22,591 nt of DNA from contig JAEUQE010000135.1 in NCBI GenBank assembly GCA_016789785.1, positions 1 through 22,591 of the forward strand, given 5' to 3'. This DNA comes from Bryobacterales bacterium. GTDB lineage: Bacteria; Acidobacteriota; Terriglobia; Bryobacterales; Bryobacteraceae. Of the stretch, positions 1-7,181 are shown in pieces. Numbering within the stretch: the first letter of the stretch is position 1; every line of letters begins with the position of its first letter. The translations under genes and the position numbers were made by a program. The notes beneath the pieces were generated by a model. It made no database searches and was not told the DNA's origin. It saw only the letters and a list, made by a program, of their open reading frames with translations.

Positions 1-2
1 AT

Positions 3-227
3 AGTGGGCCGGATAGTGATCTTGATTTCCTGGTGGTGGTCCCGGATGAGACGCCCGACGCGGCCATGCGCGACGCGGGCGTCTACACAAAACTGTCAGG
101 GATGGGTATGAGCAAAGACATCATTCCGTGGCGTGAGAGCGACTTTGACGCAAGAGCCGCTTATGTGAAGGCCTCGCTGCCGGCGACGGTCCTGCGCGAG
201 GGACTTCTTGTCTACTCCGCAGCGTAG
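3..227 (+). CDS. MNT-type nucleotidyltransferase, 5' end outside window
   Basis: The frame is open from the window edge and ends at TAG 225-227. The first visible residues read SGPDSDLDFLVVVPD, which matches the nucleotidyltransferase core (small/Gly-rich turn, then S-D-x-D whose acidic residues bind metal), followed by about 55 residues typical of the small MNT family. Stand-alone MNT proteins of about 100 aa usually pair with a downstream HEPN protein as a toxin-antitoxin module, where the MNT partner can AMPylate and silence the HEPN RNase. The start and the first ~30 residues lie outside the window. A HEPN-like frame begins immediately downstream but is short. The fold assignment is fairly secure; an antitoxin role is inference. 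Confidence 0.7.
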   Translation, partial: SGPDSDLDFLVVVPDETPDAAMRDAGVYTKLSGMGMSKDIIPWRESDFDARAAYVKASLPATVLREGLLVYSAA

Positions 228-231
228 CATC

Positions 232-345
232 TTGATTGACGAGACTCGCCAATGGCTCGAACGAGCTTCTGCCGATCTGCGGGCCGCAGAGGAGGAATTC
301 GTATCGCGATTGCCAGGCGCCCTATTTCCGGGAGCGACCTGCTAA
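232..345 (+). pseudogene. truncated HEPN-domain remnant, partner of the MNT gene
   Basis: Five bases after the MNT stop, a frame with a TTG start reads IDETRQWLERASADL, then RAAEEEF and GALF, and ends at TAA 343-345 after 37 codons. The opening resembles the first helix of HEPN proteins (ETxxWLxxAxxDLxxAE), and GALF sits where intact members continue into the HCQQAAEK helix. Here the frame diverges to PGATC and stops. Intact HEPN partners are about 120-140 aa and carry an RxxxxH motif, which is absent here. The most likely reading is a 3'-truncated relic. The glnA terminator begins only 9 bp later, so the lost part is not just downstream in another frame. Homology rests on about 30 residues. 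Confidence 0.45.
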
Positions 346-354
346 GCAAGACGC

Positions 355-383
355 AAAAAAGCGCGGAGCTGGTCACTCCGCGC
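355..383 (-). terminator. rho-independent terminator of glnA
   Basis: On the minus strand GCGCGGAG, a 7-nt loop and CTCCGCGC form a perfect 8-bp GC-rich stem (plus positions 361-368 and 376-383), followed directly by six T (plus 355-360). It lies about 85 nt after the glnA stop codon and has the correct polarity for that gene. Confidence 0.88.
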
Positions 384-468
384 GCGTAGGGTCCAAGTTT
401 CGTGAGTGGGAACCCGGCATCATTCAATGCCGAGCTCCCGGAGAAGTTCAGGTAGCTCGGTCCACGAG

Positions 469-1878
469 CTAAATATCGTAGTACAGCGCAAATTCGTAGG
501 GGTGCGGCCGCAGGCGAACCGCATCCGCTTCGTTCTTGCGCTTGTAGCCGATGTAGGTTTCGATCAGCTCTTCGGTGAATACATCGCCCTTCAGCAGGAA
601 CGAGTGGTCTTCCTCGAGGCAGCTCAACGCCTCTTCAAGCGACGCCGGCATCGACGGAACATTCTTCATTTCCTCCGGCGACAGATCGTAGATGTCCTTG
701 TCCAACGAATCGCCCGGATCGATCTTGTTGATCACGCCATCCAGACCAGCCATCAGCATCGCTGCGAACGCCATGTACGGGTTCGACGACGGATCTGGCG
801 GACGGAACTCGACGCGCTTGGCCTTGGGGTTCGAGCTGTACATCGGAATACGCACGGCAGCCGAACGGTTGCGGCGGGAGTAGGCGAGGTTCACCGGCGC
901 CTCATAGCCCGGCACCAGACGCTTGTAGCTATTCGTGGTCGGAGCAATGATCGCAGCCAGCGCACGCGCGTGCTTCAACAGGCCGCCGATGTAGTGCAGC
1001 GCCATCTGGCTAAGGCCCGCATAGCCGTCGCCCGCGAAGAGCGGCTTGCCACCCTTCCACAGGCTCTGGTGGCAGTGCATGCCGCTGCCGTTGTCACCGA
1101 AGAGCGGCTTCGGCATGAAGGTGACGCTCTTGCCGTACTGGTATGCAACGTTGCGGATGCAGTACTTGTACGTCATCATGTTGTCGGCCGACTTGACCAG
1201 AGTGTTGAAGCGCTGGTCGATTTCGCACTGGCCGCCGGTGGCGACTTCGTGGTGGTGGCACTCGATCTCAAGGCCGCAATCAATCATCGTACGCACCATC
1301 TCGGCGCGCAGTTCCTGGTAGTGATCGGTCGGCGGAACCGGGAAGTAGCCTTCTTTGTAGCGCGGACGGTAGCCGAGGTTGTTCTCAGCGCGGCCCGAAT
1401 TCCAGCGGCCTTCCTCGGCGTCGATGAAGTAGAAGCCCGAGTGCTGATTCTGGTCGAAACGGATGTTATCGAAGATGAAGAATTCGGCTTCCGCACCGAA
1501 GAACGCCGTGTCCGCCAGGTTGCTGTTCTGCAGATAGGCTTCGGCCTTCTTCGCGATCCAGCGCGGGTCGCGTTCATAGTGCTGCCGCGTGATGGGATCG
1601 ATGGTGGTTCCGAGCATGACCAGCGTCTTCTCTTCGAAGAACGGATCAATGAAGGCTGTTGCCGGATCCGGAATCAGCAACATGTCGCTCTCGTTGATCG
1701 CCGCCCAGCCACGGATGCTCGATCCGTCGATACCAAAACCTTCCTCGAAGGAATCCTCGCTCAACTGGGTAATCGGATAGGAGACGTGCTGCTGCACGCC
1801 CGGCAGATCCGTGAAACGCATATCAAGTTGCTTGATATCGTTCTTCTTGACAAAGTCCATTACTTCTTTTGGGGTCAT
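469..1878 (-). CDS. glnA: type I glutamine synthetase (GlnA)
   Basis: Makes glutamine from glutamate, ammonium and ATP in the cytosol; it is the entry point of nitrogen assimilation. The protein is 469 aa, the usual GSI size. Visible signatures are [11 protein letters not shown] at residues 48-58, the ATP-site segment [21 protein letters not shown], and the [14 protein letters not shown] region. Tyr397 in DIYDLSPEE sits at the position adenylylated in E. coli GlnA, so this is a GSI-beta enzyme probably controlled by GlnE. The ATG at 1878 (MTPKEVMDF) is chosen over an upstream in-frame codon at 1950 because family N-termini begin here and GAGAGGA lies about 13 nt upstream, a somewhat long spacing. 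It has its own terminator and no nitrogen-regulation gene next to it, so it looks monocistronic. Confidence 0.97.
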   Translation of the reverse strand: MTPKEVMDFVKKNDIKQLDMRFTDLPGVQQHVSYPITQLSEDSFEEGFGIDGSSIRGWAAINESDMLLIPDPATAFIDPFFEEKTLVMLGTTIDPITRQHYERDPRWIAKKAEAYLQNSNLADTAFFGAEAEFFIFDNIRFDQNQHSGFYFIDAEEGRWNSGRAENNLGYRPRYKEGYFPVPPTDHYQELRAEMVRTMIDCGLEIECHHHEVATGGQCEIDQRFNTLVKSADNMMTYKYCIRNVAYQYGKSVTFMPKPLFGDNGSGMHCHQSLWKGGKPLFAGDGYAGLSQMALHYIGGLLKHARALAAIIAPTTNSYKRLVPGYEAPVNLAYSRRNRSAAVRIPMYSSNPKAKRVEFRPPDPSSNPYMAFAAMLMAGLDGVINKIDPGDSLDKDIYDLSPEEMKNVPSMPASLEEALSCLEEDHSFLLKGDVFTEELIETYIGYKRKNEADAVRLRPHPYEFALYYDI

Positions 1879-2180
1879 TCGTGAGATATTTCCTCTCTGG
1901 GGAACCGTCCTTGAAACTCTGTTGAAGGGCGCTCGGGCGGCCAGCCACACGCACGTCAGCGTTCACCTGACTGGGGGACCTACTGTCGCGGGCGTCTCTC
2001 TTGCAACTGGAATGGTAGCGAACCCCTTTCGCCACCGTCAAATAGAAAAAGCTTATGGGTTCGATAGGCTGGGTCTCCGCCAGCTTGGCCCCCGCGGGAG
2101 TGCGGAGCGCCCCTCAACCGGATTACGATAGTACAATTAAGGGTCTTCCCCCAATTCTCGCGAGTCCGGAAATCTTACGA
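1879..2180. promoter_or_regulatory. divergent intergenic region between glnA and the barrel gene, with glnA promoter
   Basis: This 302-bp gap separates divergent genes. On the minus strand TTGACG (plus 2036-2041) and TACCAT (plus 2012-2017), spaced 18 bp, form a good sigma70-type promoter for glnA and predict a leader of about 130 nt. On the plus strand TACAAT at 2132-2137 is a possible -10 box for the barrel gene (leader about 37 nt), with no convincing -35. No sigma54 element with correct GG-N10-GC spacing was found, and I could not fit the glnA leader to a known glutamine riboswitch. Confidence 0.5.
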
Positions 2181-2828
2181 ATGAACAAACTGCTGCTGAA
2201 GACAGCCACACTGCTCTGTTTGCTTGCCAACCTTGCTTTGGCGCAGAAATACGAGGTCTCGCCGCTGGTCTCCTACCCGCGCTGGGGCCGGGAGGGGCTT
2301 GGCTCGCTCAACGATACGAACAACAAGGATACCGACACGCAGATCCGTGGACGTCTCGGCTACGGCATTCGCCTCACGCTGAATACGCCCGGATACTACG
2401 GCCACGAAATCGGCTATATCCTCAATGACGCGACCTTCCGCACGGACATCGTCACCACGGAGGGACGCACCACCCGCACCACCCGCTATGAGGATAAGGT
2501 GAAGGTGCAGCAGGCCTTCTACAACTTCCTGCTCTACATGATGCCCGCCGGGGAGCGCATCCGCCCGTTCATTGCCGTTGGCGCGCAACTCTATCAGTAC
2601 GGCGCCCCCAGGATCCTGAATTTCGACGTCGGCCAAACACGCAACTACGGCGCAAACTACGGCGCCGGCGTGAAGTTCAAATTGATTGAGCATCTCAACG
2701 TGCGCATGGATTTCCGCCACTACATCGGTGGCAAGCCGTACGACCTGAAGTTCGCCAATGAGCGCGCCGCGGGCGGCGGATTGATCAACCAGTTTGAAGG
2801 CTCAATGGGCTTTTCCATCACGTTTTAG
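2181..2828 (+). CDS. small outer-membrane beta-barrel protein
   Basis: A 215-aa protein with a Sec signal peptide (MNKLLLKTATLLCLLANLALA, cleavage before QKYEV). The mature part has alternating amphipathic strands, for example GYGIRLTLNTPGYYGHEIGY, RPFIAVGAQLYQYG, NYGAGVKFKL and LNVRMDFRHYIGG, and ends in the strand GFSITF with a C-terminal Phe, the usual recognition signal for barrel assembly. This fits the porin-like OmpA/OMP_b-brl superfamily, with about eight strands. The ATG at 2181 is chosen because the signal peptide starts there; upstream in-frame codons would bury it. The substrate or role is unknown. The next gene follows after 39 bp with its own likely -10 box. Confidence 0.75.
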   Translation: MNKLLLKTATLLCLLANLALAQKYEVSPLVSYPRWGREGLGSLNDTNNKDTDTQIRGRLGYGIRLTLNTPGYYGHEIGYILNDATFRTDIVTTEGRTTRTTRYEDKVKVQQAFYNFLLYMMPAGERIRPFIAVGAQLYQYGAPRILNFDVGQTRNYGANYGAGVKFKLIEHLNVRMDFRHYIGGKPYDLKFANERAAGGGLINQFEGSMGFSITF

Positions 2829-2845
2829 CGGCTTCCAGCCGGCCC

Positions 2846-2854
2846 TGCTATACT
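2846..2854 (+). promoter_or_regulatory. extended -10 promoter of the DUF3500 gene
   Basis: TGCTATACT matches an extended -10 box (TGn plus TATACT at 2849-2854). It lies 13 bp before the ATG at 2868, predicting a 5' leader of only about 6-8 nt. No clear -35 is visible. Confidence 0.55.
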
Positions 2855-2867
2855 GGCGGGAATTCTC

Positions 2868-4097
2868 ATGAACCCTCGTCCGGTCCGTTTTTCCCGCGCG
2901 GCTCTGGTGGCCTGCTTCTCTCCATTGATCGCGGCGCTCTTGGTGAGCACCGGCGCGTTGTCGCAGGGGCCGCCCGGCGATCGTGTGTCGCGATTCGCTG
3001 AGATGTCGCGGGGCGCCGAAGCCAAAGGACTCGCCGAGCCGTTCAAGGGTGTCACTCGTGATGGCAACGTCCAGCCCAACTTGTTCGCCATCCGCTCCAC
3101 CGGTGTTTCCACCGAGCCCGTACGCAAGGCCGCCGAGGCATTTCTCGCATCGCTCAACGCGGATCAGCAGAAGCGCACGCAGTTCCCCGTGGATGACGAT
3201 GAGTGGCGCAAGTGGATGAACCAGCATTTCTACGTGCGCCAGGGCGTCAGCTTCAAGGAGATGAGCGATGCGCAGCGCGAGGCCGCATTTGCCATGATGC
3301 GGGCTTCGCTGAGCGCAAAAGGCCTGAAGCTCACACAGGACATCATGAAGCTGAACCATACGCTCGGCGAGTTGAACAATGGCAACTTCGTCGAATACGG
3401 CGAATGGCTCTACTGGATCACCATCATGGGCAAGCCGTCAGCGAAGGAGCCGTGGGGCTGGCAAATCGACGGGCATCATCTCATCGTCAACTACTTCGTG
3501 CTTGGCGATCAGGTGGTGATGACGCCTACCTTCGTCGGGTCGGAGCCGGTGATTGCGCGCAGCGGCAAGTACAATGGCATCTCCATTCTTCAGGCAGAAC
3601 AGAATCAGGCGCTGGCTTTGATGCAAGCCTTGCCGGAAGCGCAGCGCAAGCAGGCGGCCATCGAGGTTTCGAAGACCGGCAACAACAATCTCGGCGAAGC
3701 GTTCAAGGACAACATCGTGCTCGACTATGCGGGTCTACCGGTGAAGTCGCTCGCGGCGGCACACAAAAAGCAGTTAGCCGATCTGATTCAGCTCTACGTG
3801 GACAACATGGACGGCGGCCATGCCCGCGTGCGGATGGACGAGGTGCGAAAGCATCTCGACAGCACGTACTTCGCTTGGATCGGCGGGACTGCGCCCGATG
3901 GCGTGTTCTACTATCGCATCCACAGCCCGGTGATCCTGATCGAGTTCGATCATCAGCGTCCGGTGGGCATCCGGCATCTGGTAAAGGATCCGCAATTGCC
4001 GTTCCGCGAGCACATCCATGCGGTCGTTCGCACACCCAACGGCAACGATTACGGCAAGGATCTGCTGCGGCAGCACTACGCAAAGTCGAAGCACTGA
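2868..4097 (+). CDS. secreted DUF3500 family protein
   Basis: A 409-aa protein with an N-terminal signal sequence (hydrophobic stretch at about residues 12-30, cleavage near LSQG). The body has the conserved DUF3500 features: [37 protein letters not shown], a P-x-F-x-G-S-E-P segment, a central EQ-rich helix, and the C-terminal VILIEFDHQ ... [23 protein letters not shown]. The family is common in Acidobacteriota and Planctomycetota; its biochemical function is not established. Conserved His and Asp residues suggest metal or ligand binding, which is inference. Its 3' end converges with a damaged gene on the minus strand. Confidence 0.85.
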   Translation: MNPRPVRFSRAALVACFSPLIAALLVSTGALSQGPPGDRVSRFAEMSRGAEAKGLAEPFKGVTRDGNVQPNLFAIRSTGVSTEPVRKAAEAFLASLNADQQKRTQFPVDDDEWRKWMNQHFYVRQGVSFKEMSDAQREAAFAMMRASLSAKGLKLTQDIMKLNHTLGELNNGNFVEYGEWLYWITIMGKPSAKEPWGWQIDGHHLIVNYFVLGDQVVMTPTFVGSEPVIARSGKYNGISILQAEQNQALALMQALPEAQRKQAAIEVSKTGNNNLGEAFKDNIVLDYAGLPVKSLAAAHKKQLADLIQLYVDNMDGGHARVRMDEVRKHLDSTYFAWIGGTAPDGVFYYRIHSPVILIEFDHQRPVGIRHLVKDPQLPFREHIHAVVRTPNGNDYGKDLLRQHYAKSKH

Positions 4098-4149
4098 CGC
4101 CAGACCGTTGGCGGCAGTGCCCCTCATGAGAGCGGCGGAGTCCCTGGCA

Positions 4150-4559
4150 CAGGAACATCGCCGAGGCGTCGAACGCCTCCTCTGGCGTTCCATGATCGTC
4201 CCCCGACATCAGGCAATTAGTAGGCTCGTACTTTTCGTGCGCGTAAGTGCAAAAGGCAAAACTCCAGCGATCCTGATTGCCGAAGTAGCGGATCCGGCAC
4301 AAGTGGGTGGGAGTGTTTCGCAACCTCTCGATCCACTGCTCGCGCGTTTCGCACGTGGGCGGCTTCGCGCCGTCCGGCAAGACATCGATGGTGTAGGCAT
4401 CAATGTAGCAAAGAGCCCCACGAAACCGCACATCCAGACGATGAAACTTTCCTTTGTAGTTCTTCTCCGCATGTTCGCGAATCCGCCGCTCTGTGCGAAT
4501 CCGAACGGCGGGAGGAATGCTCTTTCGCCAGTGTGAGGATTGTAGACCCACGTCCGCAC
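4150..4559 (-). pseudogene. frameshifted conserved hypothetical gene
   Basis: A GTG at 4559 follows GAGGAGG by 6 nt, a near-perfect ribosome site, and starts VRTWVYNPHTGE. The family motif then continues in another frame (KSIPPAVRIRTERRIREHAE, LDVRFRGALCYIDAY, HLCRIRYFGNQDRWSFAF, GTPEEAFDASAMFL). One base restored in the AAA run near 4522-4526 joins NPHTGE to KSIPPAVR. I recognise this as a widespread family of about 130-140 aa proteins of unknown function, which normally ends just after the AFDxxA segment. Here no stop follows: the frame runs on antisense to the DUF3500 gene as far as 3703, so the 3' end looks damaged too. Either a recent pseudogene or an assembly indel. Confidence 0.62.
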
Positions 4560-4696
4560 GCAGTTCCTCCTCAGAAGCTCCGCCAATGGCGGAACGCGCG
4601 GGGAAGGCTCGGTGATAGTATCGAGGTTCTTGCGCCGATGCAACCGATCGAATCGCGATCCCTGCGATCGTCCCACACCGGCGAGGCACCTCCGCA

Positions 4697-6244
4697 TCAC
4701 GTCCACGCCAACTCCACCCACTCTACGGTACCAGCGCTCTTCGCCGTCACTTCAATCACAGTTTCGCTGTCGCGCATCGCTTCCACAGCAACCTGGTAAC
4801 CGTACACCGCCGTTCGGGGCCACGGGTCGTCGGGTTGCTGCGGGCCGATGGCAGTGGCCACGGCGTTGTTCACGCGCACGGTCCAACCCTCGGGCGCGGC
4901 GTCCACCCCTAAGCGCACAAGGGGACGCAGGCCGTTCGCCACCTTGCCCGTGGCAAGCCGGAACGCGCGCCAACTCCCCGCCGCCATGGCCGCCGGCAGC
5001 AACGCTCTGACGGGTTCACCCGGGGCCCAGGTATCGGTGTAGCTCACCACATGGCGGCGCGATTTGCCCTGCAACGTCTCAAGCCTTCCCACCTCGCGCA
5101 GCAACACGGGATACTCGCTCAGATCCTCGATCGCCGTCTGCGAGTCCATGTAGTTGAACAAATAGATGCGATCCGCGCCTTGCTCCAGATAGGCCGCGGA
5201 AGCACCCCGCACGGTCTTTAGATCGTTGTAGCCGAACGGCCGCCCATTCCGCATCACGGATCCCGGAAACGCGTTCAGTCCAAGTTCCAGACCGGCGCCA
5301 AGCAGACAACCCGCCGGCAGCAGTTGCCTCCACAAACGAAGCGGCATCGCCGTATCGGCAGTGCGCCAGAAGTTGGTTGGCACCACCAGATCGGCGCATC
5401 CGTTGCGAGCCCAGGTAACCGCATCCATACCCATCCGCAACGCGGACTCCGGATGGGGCGGCACACGCACCCCGATCTTCCGCGCCCGGCCGAGCAGCTT
5501 TCGCACCCGAAACATAAGGGCATTCAAGTGTTCCCGCCCCTCGGCCTCCTGCCCCGGAGCGAAGTGATAACCATGACGCATCCAATCGAGTTCCAGCCCG
5601 TCGAAATCGTAGCGTTGCGCGACCTCCTCAATCAGCCGGAAGGTGTAGTCGCGCACCTCCTGCCTGCCGAAGTCGAGAGCCTTGTCCCGCATCTCGCCAC
5701 GATGCGGAACGCGCCGCAACTGCGGATTCTGCTTCCAGAAATCGGAGTGCAGATAGTGCTTCTCATCGTCCACGTTATGCAAATCGTTCATGCGAATCGA
5801 TAGCCACGCACTCAGGCCTTTCTGCCGCGCTCTCCGAAGCCAGATCTTGAAATGATCCAGACCATCCTGCTGCATTTGCCAGGCCGTGTGCACCCACTTC
5901 CGCGCGAACGCCCGCTCCGGCGCACTCGCGAACAGCGGCTGATCATCAGGACCGTTCGGATCGTAGTCCTTCCAGAACGGCGTCCACACCTTGCTTGCAA
6001 AGGCCGTACGCATGGCGTTGACATTGAGGATTAACTCGCGCACCTGGGTCCCTGCGTACTGGTCCACCCAATCGGTGAGGTCCTTCTCGGTCACCCGGCG
6101 ATCGGCCCGGGTGGCAAAAAAGTGGTTCGCATCTTCATTGAGCGAGATCGCACTGGATGAGGCCGCGGCCTGGGATCCCGGTGGAAGCATCGCCGCGAGG
6201 AACCACTGGACCGCGTTCCTGCGCGTGGGGACAATCGAATGCAT
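4697..6244 (-). CDS. secreted TIM-barrel, glycoside-hydrolase-like protein
   Basis: A 515-aa protein. The N-terminus (PTRRNAVQWFLAAMLPPG) is a plausible Tat/Sec export signal, though the twin-Arg motif is imperfect. Residues about 50-390 look like a beta/alpha barrel of the GHL10/family-10-like glycosidase type: LILNVNAMRT, then GLSAWLSIRMND, then YDFDGLELDWMRHG at about 213-225 with acidic residues E218 and D220 at the end of a strand, then IGVRVPPHPES and ADRIYLFNYMDS. The C-terminal ~110 residues look like a beta-sandwich. It is likely to act on carbohydrate outside the cytoplasm; the substrate is unknown. The ATG at 6244 is 33 bp after the FkbM gene, with a GATAGT box 6 nt upstream. Confidence 0.65.
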   Translation of the reverse strand: MHSIVPTRRNAVQWFLAAMLPPGSQAAASSSAISLNEDANHFFATRADRRVTEKDLTDWVDQYAGTQVRELILNVNAMRTAFASKVWTPFWKDYDPNGPDDQPLFASAPERAFARKWVHTAWQMQQDGLDHFKIWLRRARQKGLSAWLSIRMNDLHNVDDEKHYLHSDFWKQNPQLRRVPHRGEMRDKALDFGRQEVRDYTFRLIEEVAQRYDFDGLELDWMRHGYHFAPGQEAEGREHLNALMFRVRKLLGRARKIGVRVPPHPESALRMGMDAVTWARNGCADLVVPTNFWRTADTAMPLRLWRQLLPAGCLLGAGLELGLNAFPGSVMRNGRPFGYNDLKTVRGASAAYLEQGADRIYLFNYMDSQTAIEDLSEYPVLLREVGRLETLQGKSRRHVVSYTDTWAPGEPVRALLPAAMAAGSWRAFRLATGKVANGLRPLVRLGVDAAPEGWTVRVNNAVATAIGPQQPDDPWPRTAVYGYQVAVEAMRDSETVIEVTAKSAGTVEWVELAWT

Positions 6245-6250
6245 CTCTCT

Positions 6251-6256
6251 ACTATC
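6251..6256 (-). promoter_or_regulatory. -10 box 6 nt before the glycosidase-like start codon
   Basis: Minus-strand GATAGT followed by AGAGAG and then the ATG at 6244. The spacing suits transcription starting at or next to the start codon. AGAGAG is too close to the ATG for a good Shine-Dalgarno site. Confidence 0.45.
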
Positions 6257-6277
6257 GCCTTCCCGCGTGTGCTGGCG

Positions 6278-7039
6278 CTATGCAAGCGCCAATCGGTGAA
6301 GGCGCTTCGAGGCGAGCAACTGTCCCGATGCTTCGCGGTAAGTAGTGGCATAACCGGCCGGAGACATGGCTGACGATGTCTTGAGATCCCACAACTGGTA
6401 GCCAGACGCGTTGAGCATGCCGCATAGCGCCTGAAGGTCGCCACCAATTCCGTTGATTTCCAGGCCATGCGTTTCGATCACCAAATCGGGTGAAAACTCC
6501 GCGAGAACCCTCTTTGCACCGCGAAGCACTTGATACTCGCTTCCTTCAACGTCGATCTTGATCACCGAAGGCTGCGTGAGCTTCAGGTCATCCAGCGCGA
6601 TCATCGGGAGACTTCGTTTGGTGGCATCCGGATGAAAAAGGCGGATTTCCGGATTGCGGGTGGAGGCGACACTAAGAAAGCCGGGCACCTGCCAGAAGTC
6701 CACGCCCTCCTGAGGCGCCTCTCCCGCCAGCGTGTTGCGGAACTCCACGCGCTGTTCAATTTGATTCGCGCTCGCCAGCAATTGACCCAGCGCAAGAGCT
6801 TCGGGATTCGGTTCCATCGACCAGATATGCCCAGCGCCGATCTTCGCCATCAGACTTGTCATCACTCCAAACGAGGCCCCAACATCCAATACTTCGGCGC
6901 CCTCGGCAATACAGGCCCGCAGAGCGAGAAACGCCTCGGGCTCGAATGCGAAGTCAGCCTCGGCAGGGCTGACGGGAATAATTCCCGCGAATTCCGCGGG
7001 GACGACCAACTCCACTCCGTTGATCCGTGAAAATGCCAC
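6278..7039 (-). CDS. FkbM-family SAM-dependent methyltransferase
   Basis: A 253-aa cytosolic enzyme. The SAM-binding motif is EVLDVGASFGVMTSL at about 49-63 with an acidic residue at the end of strand 2 (SMEPNP). The FkbM hallmark is VIKIDVEGSEYQVLRGA at 159-175, then PDLVIETHG. Family members O-methylate sugars or small molecules. The start is GTG at 7039 (VAFSRINGVE); TAAGAT lies 5 nt upstream and there is no Shine-Dalgarno site. It is followed by the secreted glycosidase-like gene on the same strand after a 33-bp gap, so a shared role in glycan modification is possible but unproven. The substrate cannot be read from sequence. Confidence 0.87.
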   Translation of the reverse strand: MAFSRINGVELVVPAEFAGIIPVSPAEADFAFEPEAFLALRACIAEGAEVLDVGASFGVMTSLMAKIGAGHIWSMEPNPEALALGQLLASANQIEQRVEFRNTLAGEAPQEGVDFWQVPGFLSVASTRNPEIRLFHPDATKRSLPMIALDDLKLTQPSVIKIDVEGSEYQVLRGAKRVLAEFSPDLVIETHGLEINGIGGDLQALCGMLNASGYQLWDLKTSSAMSPAGYATTYREASGQLLASKRLHRLALA

Positions 7040-7044
7040 GCCTT

Positions 7045-7050
7045 ATCTTA
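7045..7050 (-). promoter_or_regulatory. -10 box immediately before the FkbM start codon
   Basis: Minus-strand TAAGAT followed by AAGGC and then the GTG at 7039. A spacer of 5 nt places the expected transcription start on or beside the start codon. Confidence 0.55.
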
Positions 7051-7142
7051 GCGTCGCCCCCCCAGGGCAACCGTAACACAGCTTACATTACCGGGAAATC
7101 CTGTTTCACACCGGCCGGAAGCGCCAGCAATGGGCAGTTGGC

Positions 7143-7170
7143 TTGGCCCCGGCATGGCGAATGCTACACT
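7143..7170 (+). promoter_or_regulatory. promoter of the kinase-TPR gene
   Basis: TTGGCC at 7143-7148, a 16-bp spacer and TACACT at 7165-7170, preceded by TGC (extended -10). The predicted transcription start is about 7177, at most 5 nt before the GTG start at 7182. An in-frame CTG at 7176 also lies at the expected start. Confidence 0.6.
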
Positions 7171-7181
7171 GCGGACTGACT

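Noticed and set aside
406..1884. A 492-codon open frame antisense to glnA
   Set aside because: It mirrors glnA almost base for base, its translation is Arg/Val-rich without domain features, and such antisense frames are expected in GC-rich genes. glnA has all its motifs.
2018..2035. Possible sigma54 promoter for glnA (TGGCGAAAGG...TTCGC)
   Set aside because: The GG to GC distance is 12 nt rather than 10, and the -12 element does not match TTGC.
2175..2720. Long minus-strand frame opposite the barrel gene
   Set aside because: No signal, domain or ribosome site; it is the shadow of a gene with a clear signal peptide and barrel pattern.
3203..4129. Long alternative frame inside the DUF3500 gene
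   Set aside because: Low-complexity Arg/Gln-rich translation; the DUF3500 frame contains all conserved residues.
7143..7181. Upstream ATG-type starts for the kinase gene
   Set aside because: They fall in or before the -10 box, and the extra residues do not match the usual TPxRxxQIExLF N-terminus.
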